Assembly: GCA_052035235.1 (NCBI GenBank) | Contig: JBPOHT010000005.1 | Coordinates: forward strand, 1 to 64,000 | DNA: 64,000 nt | Origin: Solimonas_A sp052035235 | GTDB taxonomy: Bacteria; Pseudomonadota; Gammaproteobacteria; Nevskiales; Nevskiaceae | Direction of reading: 5' to 3' | Shown: positions 43,112 to 53,444 of the stretch, piece by piece | How positions within the stretch are numbered: position 1 is the first letter of the stretch | Layout of the letters: every line of letters begins with the position of its first letter | Notes under the pieces: model-generated | Seen by the model: only the letters and a program-made list of their open reading frames with translations | Told to the model about the DNA's origin: nothing | Databases searched by the model: none | Translations under genes and position numbers: made by a program

Positions 43112-43662
43112 AACTCTTCACCGCTGTCCTGTTGTCCCTGGCTACCCTCACGGCGCAGGCCGCGCCGCGCACGGTGGATACCGCGCGTAGCGACATCAGC
43201 TTCAGCGTCAAGCAGATGGGCGTGGCGGTGGACGGCCGCTTCAAGCGCTTCGAGGCGCAGGTGAGCTTCGACGCCGCCAAGCCCGAGACCTCCAGCGCTG
43301 CCTTGTCCGTGGAAATCGCCAGCATCGACGCCGGCAGCGACGATGCCGACAGCACCGCGGCGGAGCGTGCCTGGCTCGACAAGGCCGGCTTCCCCAAGGC
43401 CACGTTCAAGAGCAGCAGCGTGCGCGCCGTCGGCCCCGGCAAGTACGAGGCCAAGGGCCTGCTGACCATCAAGGGCAAGCCGCGCGAGATCACCGTGCCG
43501 TTCCGCGCCACCGACCAGGCCAGCGGCGCCACGCTGCTGTCCGGCCAGTTCTCGATCCGCCGCACCGACTTCGGCGTCGGCGGTGGCGAATGGAACGAGG
43601 GAGACCTGGTCTCCAACGACGTGCCCGTGACGTTCCAGCTGCTGCTCGCACCGGCGAAGTAA
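43108..43662 (+). CDS. YceI-family periplasmic lipid-binding protein, copy 1
   Basis: 184 residues from a GTG overlapping the b561 stop (GTGA). A signal peptide is evident (FTAVLLSLATLTAQA). The YceI lipocalin-like barrel motif is visible: VDTARSDISFSVKQMGVAVDGRFKRFEAQVSFD, WLDKAGFPKATFKSSSV, and GLLTIKGKPREITVPF. YceI proteins bind isoprenoid quinones or other lipids. It shares the operon with b561 and a second, diverged YceI (36-bp gap). Confidence 0.92.
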   Translation: MKLFTAVLLSLATLTAQAAPRTVDTARSDISFSVKQMGVAVDGRFKRFEAQVSFDAAKPETSSAALSVEIASIDAGSDDADSTAAERAWLDKAGFPKATFKSSSVRAVGPGKYEAKGLLTIKGKPREITVPFRATDQASGATLLSGQFSIRRTDFGVGGGEWNEGDLVSNDVPVTFQLLLAPAK

Positions 43663-43697
43663 GCCGCCCGCAACCCATCCCCCAAAGGAGTGATCCC

Positions 43698-44291
43698 ATG
43701 AAGAAGTCCCTGCTCGCCGCCGTCCTGCTGTCCGCCGCCACGCTGACGGCGCAGGCCGCCGAGTCCACCTACAAGATCGACCCGACGCACACCTTCCCGA
43801 CCTTCGAGATCAGCCATCTCGGCTTCTCGACCTTCCGCGGCCGCTTCGACAAGACCGAGGGCACCATCACGCTCGACACCGCCAAGAAGACCGGCAGCGT
43901 CGACGTCACCATCGACGCCAACTCGATCTCCACCGGCGTGCCCAAGCTCGACGAGCACCTGAAGAACGAGGACTTCTTCGACACCAAGAAGTACCCGACC
44001 ATCACCTTCAAGGGCAGCAAGTTCAAGTTCGACGGCGACAAGCTCGACGAAGTGACCGGCGAGCTGACCATGCACGGCGTGACCAAGACGGTGACGCTGG
44101 ACGTGGATGACTTCGTCTGCAAGCAGCACCCGATGCTCGGCATCTGGGCCTGCGGCGCCAACCTGGAAACCAAGATCAAGCGCTCCGACTGGGGCATCAG
44201 CAAGTACTCGCCCAACGTCGGCGAGGAAGTGGAGCTGAAGATCGAGGTCGAAGCCCACCAGCAGAAGGACGGCGCCGGCGGCAAGCGCTAA
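43698..44291 (+). CDS. YceI-family periplasmic lipid-binding protein, copy 2
   Basis: 197 residues from MKKSLLAAVLLSAATLTAQA, with AAAGGAG upstream. Classical features are YKIDPTHTFPTFEISHLGFSTFRGRFDKTEG, FFDTKKYPTITFKGSKF, GELTMHGVTKTVTLDVDDF and SDWGISKYSPNVGEEVELKIEVE. It is closer to the canonical E. coli-type YceI than the first copy, so the two are diverged rather than a fresh duplication. Two terminator-like hairpins follow. Confidence 0.94.
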   Translation: MKKSLLAAVLLSAATLTAQAAESTYKIDPTHTFPTFEISHLGFSTFRGRFDKTEGTITLDTAKKTGSVDVTIDANSISTGVPKLDEHLKNEDFFDTKKYPTITFKGSKFKFDGDKLDEVTGELTMHGVTKTVTLDVDDFVCKQHPMLGIWACGANLETKIKRSDWGISKYSPNVGEEVELKIEVEAHQQKDGAGGKR

Positions 44292-44314
44292 CGGATTCTT
44301 TCAGTCCCCTCAAG

Positions 44315-44378
44315 CACGGCCGTTTCCCCTGGCGGCCGTGTTTTCCCGGAGGAGCCGACGCAAGTCGGCTCCTTTTTT
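44315..44378 (+). terminator. Two consecutive terminators after the b561-YceI operon
   Basis: The first hairpin pairs CACGGCCG (44315-44322) with CGGCCGTG (44333-44340), followed by TTTT. The second pairs AGGAGCCGAC (44350-44359) with GTCGGCTCCT (44364-44373), followed by five more T residues. Confidence 0.85.
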
Positions 44379-44447
44379 GTTGGTCCTGTATTCGTGGGGG
44401 CGACGCGAGTCGCGATCCTCGGCGGGGCGACACGTAGCCGGGCTTTT

Positions 44448-44519
44448 GTAGGAGCGGCTATCAGCCGCGAACGACGGTGCTCATGACGAACGGCTTTCGC
44501 GGCTATCAGCCGCTCCTAC
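44448..44519. repeat. REP-like inverted pair, GTAGGAGCGGC family
   Basis: GTAGGAGCGGCTATCAGCCG at the left and CGGCTATCAGCCGCTCCTAC at the right form a nearly complementary pair around a unique middle. A related, better hairpin is at 53381-53437. I recall this motif as common in Pseudomonas/Xanthomonas-like genomes. Confidence 0.82.
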
Positions 44520-44523
44520 GCCG

Positions 44524-45156
44524 TTATCTAAACTCACCACCGCTGATTCTTCCGCCTTCATCGACCAACGCATGGAAGCGGCTGCGATCCGCCCGATAGT
44601 CCATCGTCGCGATCTCGCCCGGCAGCACCAGGGACACATCCGGATAGCGCAGGCGGAATTCCGCGGGATCGGGCCGCGTGTCGATGAAGTGGCGGAAATC
44701 CACCACTTCCGCATCGCTGACCTGGCCGCGATACGGTTCTTCCTTGGGCGTGTCCACGCCCATGCCGCGGCGCAGGCCCTTGCCCAGCACGCGGTTGACC
44801 AGGTTGATGGCGCCGTAGACCGTGTCCGCGGTCTGGTCGTGGATCGCACGGACCACGCGCGTGGTGTCGCGCGTCGCCGGGATCGCCTCCAGGATGCCGA
44901 AGGGAATGCTGGCAATGCCGTGGTGGATGCCGCGCACCGTGTCGGTGCCGATGCTGACGCCGCCTTCGGCCAGCTTCTGCACCTGCGCCAGCGTGCCCAG
45001 CGCGCGGCTGGTGTAGCCGTAGTCGCTGTGCCAGGCCTCGATCCGGCGCAGCTCGTGCCGCCACTCCAGCACCTCCTCGTGCAGACGCAGGCCAGCCGCC
45101 AGCGTCCCGCACAGGGCCGCGGTGCTCAGCAGCGCCAGGACGAGTTCAAGGGGCAT
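44524..45156 (-). CDS. Membrane-anchored protein with a duplicated C-terminal domain, unknown function
   Basis: 210 residues. One N-terminal hydrophobic segment (LELVLALLSTAALCGTLAAG), then a long helical middle (LHEEVLEWRHELRRIEAWH, then AIHDQTADTVYGAINLVNRVLG). The C-terminal 55 residues (FRHFIDTRPDPAEFRLRYPD, VLPGEIATMDYRADRSRF, ISGGEF) clearly match those of the lipoprotein at 45517-45822. It overlaps the preceding gene by 11 bp, so the three genes form one operon. I do not recognise the shared domain. Confidence 0.75.
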   Translation of the reverse strand: MPLELVLALLSTAALCGTLAAGLRLHEEVLEWRHELRRIEAWHSDYGYTSRALGTLAQVQKLAEGGVSIGTDTVRGIHHGIASIPFGILEAIPATRDTTRVVRAIHDQTADTVYGAINLVNRVLGKGLRRGMGVDTPKEEPYRGQVSDAEVVDFRHFIDTRPDPAEFRLRYPDVSLVLPGEIATMDYRADRSRFHALVDEGGRISGGEFR

Positions 45157-45517
45157 GGTGCTGGCGCACCTCCGCGGTCACGCCGTGGCCCTTGAGCTCC
45201 TCGCGCACCATCTGCGCGGCGCGCTGGTAGACCAGGCGGCGCACCAGCGTGGGCGTGACGCTGCCCAGCGCGCCGGCCACCCAGGACTCCTTGGCGGCCA
45301 GCTCCATGGGGTTGAGGATCTCGATGGAGATCAGGCTGGGGCGTGAGGCGCTGACCAGCTCGAAATTGCGTGCGGGATCGCCGGCCAGGTTCGGCGCCAG
45401 CTGCTGCAGCCGGCCATGCAGGCGATGCTGCACGCGCCACAGGCGCAGGAACAGCAGGCCGAGCACGGCCGAAAGCAGTACGTTGAGCAACAGCAGGATC
45501 GTGACGAAGGCGCTCAT
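45146..45517 (-). CDS. Single-span membrane protein in an envelope cluster, unknown function
   Basis: 123 residues. An N-terminal transmembrane helix (VTILLLLNVLLSAVLGLLFLRLW) is followed by a soluble, helical/beta domain: FELVSASRPSLISIEILNPMELAAKESW, then LVYQRAAQMVREELKGHGVTAEVRQHH. The pattern is an anchored cytoplasmic or periplasmic domain. Its ATG shares one base with the stop of the lipoprotein upstream (TAATG) and it overlaps the next gene. No family is recognised. Confidence 0.72.
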   Translation of the reverse strand: MSAFVTILLLLNVLLSAVLGLLFLRLWRVQHRLHGRLQQLAPNLAGDPARNFELVSASRPSLISIEILNPMELAAKESWVAGALGSVTPTLVRRLVYQRAAQMVREELKGHGVTAEVRQHHAP

Positions 45518-45822
45518 TACATGAACCGGCCGCCAGTGATGCGGCCCTCGGAGTCGGTTTCGGCGAAGTAGCGGCTGTTGTCGTGCCGGAACTCCTTGGT
45601 GGCGATATCGCCGGGCATTACCAGCTTCACATCCGGATAGCGCGTACGGAACTGCTCCGGGGTCGGACGGCCGGCGATGAAGCGCCCGAAGGCCTCGAGA
45701 TCGGCGACCTTGCCGGGGACCGGCGCGGCACTGGCTTCGGGCTGGTTCATGGGCTGGGCGCAGGCGGCGAGCTGGACACAGGCCCCCAGCAGCAGGCCGG
45801 ACAGCAGGACGATCCGACGCAT
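45517..45822 (-). CDS. Lipoprotein with the same C-terminal domain as the gene at 44524
   Basis: 101 residues. The signal peptide LSGLLLGACVQLAACA contains a possible lipobox (QLAAC), so the protein is probably lipidated. After a short linker the domain reads FGRFIAGRPTPEQFRTRYPD, KLVMPGDIATKEFRHDNSRY, RITGGRFM, matching the C-terminus of the neighbouring membrane protein. It is first of three coupled genes. Function unknown. Confidence 0.78.
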   Translation of the reverse strand: MRRIVLLSGLLLGACVQLAACAQPMNQPEASAAPVPGKVADLEAFGRFIAGRPTPEQFRTRYPDVKLVMPGDIATKEFRHDNSRYFAETDSEGRITGGRFM

Positions 45823-45855
45823 GGGTATTCCCCCGGATTGGTATGGATGCCAGTT

Positions 45856-46869
45856 TTAGCGCATTTCCGTGCCGCCGGCACTGGCGCCGCCGCCCGACGG
45901 CACGGACGCCGGGAACAGCGTCACCGTCTGGCCCAGCTCCAGGGTCTGGACCTGGATTTCCGGGCGCTGCGCCATGCCCTCGAAGAAGCGGTCCAGGCGC
46001 ACCACCAGGGGGAAAGGCCGCAGCGGCTGGTCCAGCGGCAGGGTGAAGTCGTCCCAGTGCACCGGAATGACGCGCCGCGCGCCGACCGCGTCCACCGTTT
46101 CGCGCAGGTAGTCCGGCAGATCGCCCACCAGGGCCACGCCCAGGAACACCAGGTCGGCGCGCAGGCCGGCCAGGGCACCCGGCTCCCAGCCGGCACTGCC
46201 GTGGTGCAGCACGTTGCCCTGCGGATGCTCCACCAGGATCGAATAGGTACCGCCGAGCTTGTAGTCCAGGTAATGCGCCGGCGTGTGCAGCGGCGCGGTG
46301 ATGTCACCGGTGGGGCGGCCGCCGCTGGCGCCGGCATGGCGGCTGGCGATGAAGCGGATGCGGAAGCGCCCGACGGTGATCGTCTGGCCCGGCTCGATGC
46401 GGCGGATGCGTCCATCCGGCAGGCCGGCGCCGCGGCCGATGTTGGCGGTGCTGGCGGAACCCATCAGCATCGCGCCGGTGAGCTTGGCCACCACGCCGGC
46501 GTCCATGCCGTGGTCGTAGTGCGAGTGCGAAACCAGCACCGCATCGAGCTTGTCGATGCGCGCCGCCAGCAGCGCCGCGGCGATACGCGTTTCATCCGGC
46601 GCGATCGCGCGGTTCAGCACCAGCGGCAGCAGGCCCTCGGGCCGGGTGAAGAAGGGGTCGATCAGGATCGCATGCTCGCCGTCGCGCAGCAGCAAGGCGC
46701 TGACGCCGTACCAGGTAGCGGTGAGCGCGCCGGGCTGCGGGGCAGCCTCGTAGTGATGCGCGCGGTAGGCGTCCATGCCCGGCGCCTGCGTACGCAACCA
46801 GGCCACGACCACGGCCAGCAGGCCCAGCAGTACGACCAGCGCGATCAGCAGCCGGCGCAGCAGTTTCAT
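45856..46869 (-). CDS. Membrane-anchored metallo-beta-lactamase-fold hydrolase, UlaG/NAPE-PLD-like
   Basis: 337 residues. N-terminal anchor (LLIALVVLLGLLAVVVAWL). The metal motif SHSHYDHGMD (HxHxDH) appears near residue 113, with RHAGAS and LVFLGVALVG further on and IPVHWDDFTLPL with the last His. This arrangement is that of the UlaG/NAPE-PLD-type MBL group, which act on lactones or phosphodiesters such as N-acyl phospholipids. Substrate unknown. It begins the minus-strand unit that leads into the three-gene envelope cluster. Confidence 0.82.
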   Translation of the reverse strand: MKLLRRLLIALVVLLGLLAVVVAWLRTQAPGMDAYRAHHYEAAPQPGALTATWYGVSALLLRDGEHAILIDPFFTRPEGLLPLVLNRAIAPDETRIAAALLAARIDKLDAVLVSHSHYDHGMDAGVVAKLTGAMLMGSASTANIGRGAGLPDGRIRRIEPGQTITVGRFRIRFIASRHAGASGGRPTGDITAPLHTPAHYLDYKLGGTYSILVEHPQGNVLHHGSAGWEPGALAGLRADLVFLGVALVGDLPDYLRETVDAVGARRVIPVHWDDFTLPLDQPLRPFPLVVRLDRFFEGMAQRPEIQVQTLELGQTVTLFPASVPSGGGASAGGTEMR

Positions 46870-46939
46870 GACATCGCCCCCGAATCAAAGAGGCGACAGC
46901 ATTCCATTGCCGGAATGTGCCGGCAACTGTCTTTGAAGC

Positions 46940-47019
46940 GTCATACCGGCGGAAGCCGGTATCCGGTCGTGCGGCGGCTCATCATGTCGGGACTGGATGC
47001 CGGCTTTCGCCGGCATGAC
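46940..47019. repeat. REP-like element, GCCGG(C/T)ATCC family
   Basis: The left end GTCATACCGGCGGAAGCCGG and right end GGCTTTCGCCGGCATGAC are complementary around a unique middle, as at 10825-10905 and 22277-22357. Confidence 0.8.
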
Positions 47020-47048
47020 GTTGTATGAATTCTGAAGCGAGGGGCCGT

Positions 47049-47648
47049 TCAGAAGTCGCCGTAGCGCCGCTTTTTGCGCCCGCCGCCCATCCAGGGCAGG
47101 ACCAGGCCCAGCAGCACGCCGGCCCCGACCAGGCTGGCACCGGTAATCAGCGTCTTGCGCTTGGCGCGCTCCACGTCGAAGCGCTGCTGCAGGGTTTCCG
47201 CGGAGCTCTGTAGCTCCGTGATGGTGGCCTTGAGCGACGCGTTCTCGCGCGCCAGCTCGAAGGCCGGCTTGGCCTGGCCCAGCTGCTGCTGCGCTGCCGT
47301 GAGTTCGCGCTCCAGGTTCTGCGCGCGCTTCTGCGCGGCGTCGAGCTCCTGCTGCGCCTGCTGGTAGCGCTCCTTGGCCGCGGGCTGCGCCGAGATGAAG
47401 CGCGCCGTCACCCAGCCTTCACGGCCGTCGGCGGTGCGGATGCGAGCGAAGCTCTCGGGACCCAGCGACTCCAGCACGCTGACCTTGGCGCCGCTCTTGA
47501 GCGCGCCCATGGGAGGCGCGTCGTTTCGCGGCTGCTGGCGCAGCGTCACGGTGATGTCGTCGGAGATGTATTGGGGGCGTCCAGCCGATTGGGCGGATGC
47601 CAGTGCCGGCGCCAGCAGCGCGGCAACGAGTAGTAACGTCCTTGTCAT
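47049..47648 (-). CDS. TIGR04211-type SH3-domain protein
   Basis: 199 residues. Signal peptide (LLLVAALLAPALASA), bacterial SH3 domain (QYISDDITVTLRQQPRNDAPPMGALKSGAKVSVLE, then DGREGWVTARFIS), a coiled coil of about 90 residues (QQELDAAQKRAQNLERELTAAQQQLGQ...), and a C-terminal transmembrane helix (TLITGASLVGAGVLLGLVLPW) with basic tail. This is the typical gammaproteobacterial TIGR04211/YgiM-like layout: periplasmic SH3 tethered by its C-terminus. Cell-envelope role is inferred. Confidence 0.92.
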   Translation of the reverse strand: MTRTLLLVAALLAPALASAQSAGRPQYISDDITVTLRQQPRNDAPPMGALKSGAKVSVLESLGPESFARIRTADGREGWVTARFISAQPAAKERYQQAQQELDAAQKRAQNLERELTAAQQQLGQAKPAFELARENASLKATITELQSSAETLQQRFDVERAKRKTLITGASLVGAGVLLGLVLPWMGGGRKKRRYGDF

Positions 47649-47970
47649 GGCCCGACGAGTCTAACAACGCAGCGGCGCGAAACAAATGATTTTCTTTCGC
47701 GTCGCTTCAGCGTTCGTTCAGCTTGTGGCCTGCTCCTTTGCTCCCCTCTCCCCTTGCGGGAGAGGGGTTGGGGGAGAGGGGGCGCAGTGGCGGTCACGCA
47801 CATTGCCGCCGATTGAAATTTTGCCGCTCTCTCTCGGCAACTGCTCCATGCGTTGCCCTACCTCGGGCATCCATGCCCCCGCCAACCTCTCTCCAGCAAG
47901 CTGAGAGAGGAGACCAGACGCCTTCGATGATTATCTGCGGCCCATCGTCAGCAGCAGGGAGGGCACAGCC
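47649..47970. other. Gene-free stretch with two repeats
   Basis: The 322 bp between the SH3 gene and aceF contain a CCCCTCTCC...GGAGAGGGG palindrome (47741-47780) and the second copy of the 49-bp repeat (47833-47881). I see no convincing ORF or RNA gene in the remainder. Confidence 0.6.
47833..47881. repeat. Dispersed 49-bp repeat, copy 2
   Basis: Nearly identical to 2460-2508; the differences I see are at the A/G in CCTCG(A/G)GCATCC and near the end. Like copy 1, it is followed by a GC-rich palindrome of the CTCTCTCC type. Confidence 0.8.
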
Positions 47971-49656
47971 CTACAACGCCAGCCTCCGCATGTCCGCCAT
48001 CAGCTTGCCCAACGCCACCACGAAACGCGCGGCGGCCGCGCCATCGATCACGCGGTGATCGTAGGACAGCGACAGCGGACACATCAGGCGCGGCTGGAAT
48101 TCCTTGCCATTCCAGACGGGTTTCATCTGCGAGCGCGACACGCCGAGGATCGCCACCTCCGGCGCGTTCACGATCGGCGTGAAGTGGCTGCCGCCGATGC
48201 CACCGAGTGAGGAGATCGAGAAGCAGCCGCCCTTCATCTCGTCGGGCTTGAGCTTGCCGTCGCGTGCCTTCTTGGCCAGCTCGCCGCATTCATTGGACAG
48301 CTGCACGATGCCCTTGGACCAGACGTCGCGCACCACCGGTACCACCAGGCCGTTGGGCGTGTCGGCGGCAAAGCCGATGTGGCAGTACTTCTTCATCACC
48401 AGGCTTTCGCCATCGGGCGACAGCGAGCTGTTGAACTCCGGGTACTGCTTCATCACCGCGCCCACCGCCTTCATGATGAAGGGCAGCAAGGTCAGCTTCA
48501 GGTTCAGCTCCTCGCCCTGCGCCTTGCGGAAGGCCTCCAGCTCGGTGATGTCGGCCTCGTCGTTCTGCGTGACATGCGGCACGTTGAGCCAGCTGCGCTG
48601 CAGGTGCGCCGCGGAAATCTTGCGGATGCGCGCCAGCGGCTTGTTCTCGATCTCGCCGTACAGCGAGAAGTCCTGCGCCGGGATCGGCGGGATGCCCGCG
48701 CCACCTGAGGCGGCGATCGCCGCCGGTGCCGCGCTGAGCTTCGCCTTGACGAAAGCCTGCACGTCCTCGATCACGATGCGCCCGCGCGGACCGGAGCCTT
48801 TCACGCGGGCCAGGTCCACGCCGAGCTTGCGCGCGAACTGGCGCGTGGCCGGGCCGGCGTAAGGCACATCACCCGAGACGTTCGTGGAAGCGGCTTCAGC
48901 CGCGATTTTCTGCGGAGCCGGCGCAGCAGCTGGCTTCGATGATTCCGCTTCCACCTCAGGCTCGGCGTGCTTGGGTTCCGGAGCCGCCTCGGCCTTCACC
49001 GCAGGCGCGACGCCGGCGGCACCTTCCAGCATGCAGACCACGTCGCCCTTCGACAGCTTGTCGCCGAGCTTCACCTTCAGTGCGCGCACGGTTCCGGCCG
49101 CGGGCGCCGGAACTTCCATGGTCGCCTTATCCGACTCCAGCACCAGCAGCGGCTGGTCCTTCTCGACCGTGTCGCCGTCCTGCACCAGCAGTTCGATCAC
49201 CGGCACGTCATGGCTGTCGCCCAGGTCCGGGATGCGGACCTCCAGGCTGCCGCTGCCGCTCGATGCAGGCGCCGCTGCCTTCTGCTCCGTGGCAGGGGCC
49301 GCCTTCTTTTCAGGCGCTTCCGGCTTCTTCGCGGGCGCGGCTTCGGGCGCGATCTTTTTCTCCGGGGCAGGCGGGGCTTTGGCGGCTGACGCCGCTCCCA
49401 CAGGGGCAGACGTTGCCGCCGCCGATTCCAGCTGGCAGATCGCGCTGCCGGCATTGAGCTTGTCGCCGACCTTTACCTTCAGCCCGCGCACCGTCCCGGC
49501 GGCTGGTGCCGGCACTTCCATGGTCGCCTTGTCGGATTCCAGCACCAGCAGCGGCTGGTCCTTCTCGACCGTGTCGCCGTCCTTCACCAGCAACTCGATC
49601 ACCGGCACGTCGTGGCTGTCGCCGATGTCCGGAACCTTCACGTCAATGTTGGCCAT
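47971..49656 (-). CDS. aceF: Dihydrolipoyllysine acetyltransferase (pyruvate dehydrogenase E2)
   Basis: 561 residues. There are two N-terminal lipoyl domains, each with the lipoylation motif ESDKATMEV (Lys43 and Lys177), joined by Ala/Pro-rich linkers. A peripheral-subunit-binding domain follows (ATRQFARKLGVDLARVKGSGPRGRIVIEDV), then the catalytic domain ending in LSYDHRVIDGAAAARF (HRxxDG). E2 forms the core and transfers acetyl groups from lipoyl-Lys to CoA. Two rather than three lipoyl domains is a common variant. aceE lies 3 bp upstream. No lpd follows, so E3 is encoded elsewhere. Confidence 0.97.
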   Translation of the reverse strand: MANIDVKVPDIGDSHDVPVIELLVKDGDTVEKDQPLLVLESDKATMEVPAPAAGTVRGLKVKVGDKLNAGSAICQLESAAATSAPVGAASAAKAPPAPEKKIAPEAAPAKKPEAPEKKAAPATEQKAAAPASSGSGSLEVRIPDLGDSHDVPVIELLVQDGDTVEKDQPLLVLESDKATMEVPAPAAGTVRALKVKLGDKLSKGDVVCMLEGAAGVAPAVKAEAAPEPKHAEPEVEAESSKPAAAPAPQKIAAEAASTNVSGDVPYAGPATRQFARKLGVDLARVKGSGPRGRIVIEDVQAFVKAKLSAAPAAIAASGGAGIPPIPAQDFSLYGEIENKPLARIRKISAAHLQRSWLNVPHVTQNDEADITELEAFRKAQGEELNLKLTLLPFIMKAVGAVMKQYPEFNSSLSPDGESLVMKKYCHIGFAADTPNGLVVPVVRDVWSKGIVQLSNECGELAKKARDGKLKPDEMKGGCFSISSLGGIGGSHFTPIVNAPEVAILGVSRSQMKPVWNGKEFQPRLMCPLSLSYDHRVIDGAAAARFVVALGKLMADMRRLAL

Positions 49657-49659
49657 GGC

Positions 49660-52317
<2,658 letters not shown>

Positions 52318-52383
52318 GGCCTGCTCCTCGCCTGCGTGGAAAGTCTGTTTTACCCAATCGGCGGGACTGTAGACAGTGCCCCT

Positions 52384-52435
52384 CGTATATGTCCAATATA
52401 TGAATCAGGCATTTGCCATACTTTCTACATATACG
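52384..52435. promoter_or_regulatory. Long-spaced inverted repeat between aceE and the LysR gene
   Basis: CGTATATGT (52384-52392) and ACATATACG (52427-52435) are exact complements with centres about 43 bp apart, in the AT-rich 122-bp gap between the divergent starts. The spacing suits two LysR-type or other dimer sites. The right copy ends five bases before the LysR GTG start. Confidence 0.55.
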
Positions 52436-52439
52436 TCTC

Positions 52440-53354
52440 GTGGAACTGCGCCATCTGCGCTACTTCGTCGCCGTGGCCGAGGAGCTGCACTTCACCCGTG
52501 CGGCCGCCCGGCTGGGCATCGGCCAGCCACCGCTGAGCCAGCAGATCCAGCAGCTGGAACAGGAGCTGGGCCTGCCACTGTTCCGGCGCCTGCCGCGCGG
52601 CGTCGCCCTGACCGACGCCGGGCAGAGCTTCTTCGGCGACGCCCGGGCGATCCTGGCCAACGTGGAATGCGCCAGCGCCCAGGCCCGCCGCGTGGCGCGT
52701 GGCGAACAGGGTCGGTTGCGCGTGGGCATGATCAACTCCGCGCCCTTCCATCCCTTTGTCCCCAGAGTGATCCGGGAGTTCGGCCAACGCTATCCGGAAG
52801 TGGCCCTGGCGATCGACGAGAACAGCACGCCGGCCCTGGCCGCGGCGGTACTGAACAACACCGCCGACATCGCCTTCGTGCGTCCGCTGTTGGGCGACAG
52901 CGCGGGCCTGATCACCGAGCACCTGTTCGACGAGGAGGTGCTGGTGGCCCTGCCGCAGGGCCACCCGCTGGCGCGTTTCCACACGCTGTCGCTGTGGGCC
53001 CTGGCCTCGGAGAACTTCGTGCTGTTCCCGCGCCTGGTCGGTTCCGGCCTCTATGACGAGATCATCGCCGCCTGCCAGCGCAGCGGCTTCAGCCCGCGCG
53101 TGACGCAGGAGGCCTCGCAGGTGACGTCGATCGTCAACCTGGTGGCGGCGGGCCTGGGCGTGTCGCTGGTACCGGCCTCGATGCAGCAGATCAACTCCGA
53201 GGGCGTCACCTACCGCGCCATCGCCGGTGACGCACCGAGCGCGCGCATGAGCCTGGTCTATCGCGAGGGCGATGATTCGCCGACGGTGGCGAACATGGTG
53301 GCGCTGGCACGCGAGCGCGTGGCGCGGGGCAAGACGCGGAAGGCGCGCAGCTAG
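52440..53354 (+). CDS. LysR-family transcriptional regulator, CatM/BenM-like
   Basis: 304 residues from a GTG (VELRHLRYFVAVAEEL), preferred to the ATG at 52413 because the LysR HTH normally starts with this sequence. HTH: HFTRAAARLGIGQPPLSQQIQQLEQELGLPLF. The effector domain has FHPFVPRVIREFGQRYPEVALAIDE and the IVNLVAAGLGVSLVPAS segment of the CatM/BenM-like group. It is divergent from aceEF. Aromatic or organic acid sensing is typical of the subgroup, but whether it controls aceEF is unproven. Confidence 0.88.
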   Translation: MELRHLRYFVAVAEELHFTRAAARLGIGQPPLSQQIQQLEQELGLPLFRRLPRGVALTDAGQSFFGDARAILANVECASAQARRVARGEQGRLRVGMINSAPFHPFVPRVIREFGQRYPEVALAIDENSTPALAAAVLNNTADIAFVRPLLGDSAGLITEHLFDEEVLVALPQGHPLARFHTLSLWALASENFVLFPRLVGSGLYDEIIAACQRSGFSPRVTQEASQVTSIVNLVAAGLGVSLVPASMQQINSEGVTYRAIAGDAPSARMSLVYREGDDSPTVANMVALARERVARGKTRKARS

Positions 53355-53380
53355 CCTCCTCACGCAGGAGTCGGTTGATG

Positions 53381-53437
53381 AAGTAGGAGCGGCTGTTAGC
53401 CGCGAAGGGCGCTCGCGGCTAACAGCCGCTCCTACTT
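53381..53437. repeat. Perfect 25-bp inverted repeat of the GTAGGAGCGGC family
   Basis: The arms 53381-53405 and 53413-53437 are exact complements around a seven-base loop. They begin AAGTAGGAGCGGC and end GCCGCTCCTACTT. It lies between the convergent LysR and hydrolase stops (53354 and 53445) and could end transcription from both sides. It is related to 44448-44519. Confidence 0.9.
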
Positions 53438-53444
53438 TGCCTTG

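Noticed and set aside
44448..44519. Insertion-sequence terminal inverted repeats
   Set aside because: The inverted pair encloses only about 30 bp and no transposase; it matches the REP-like family at 53381-53437.
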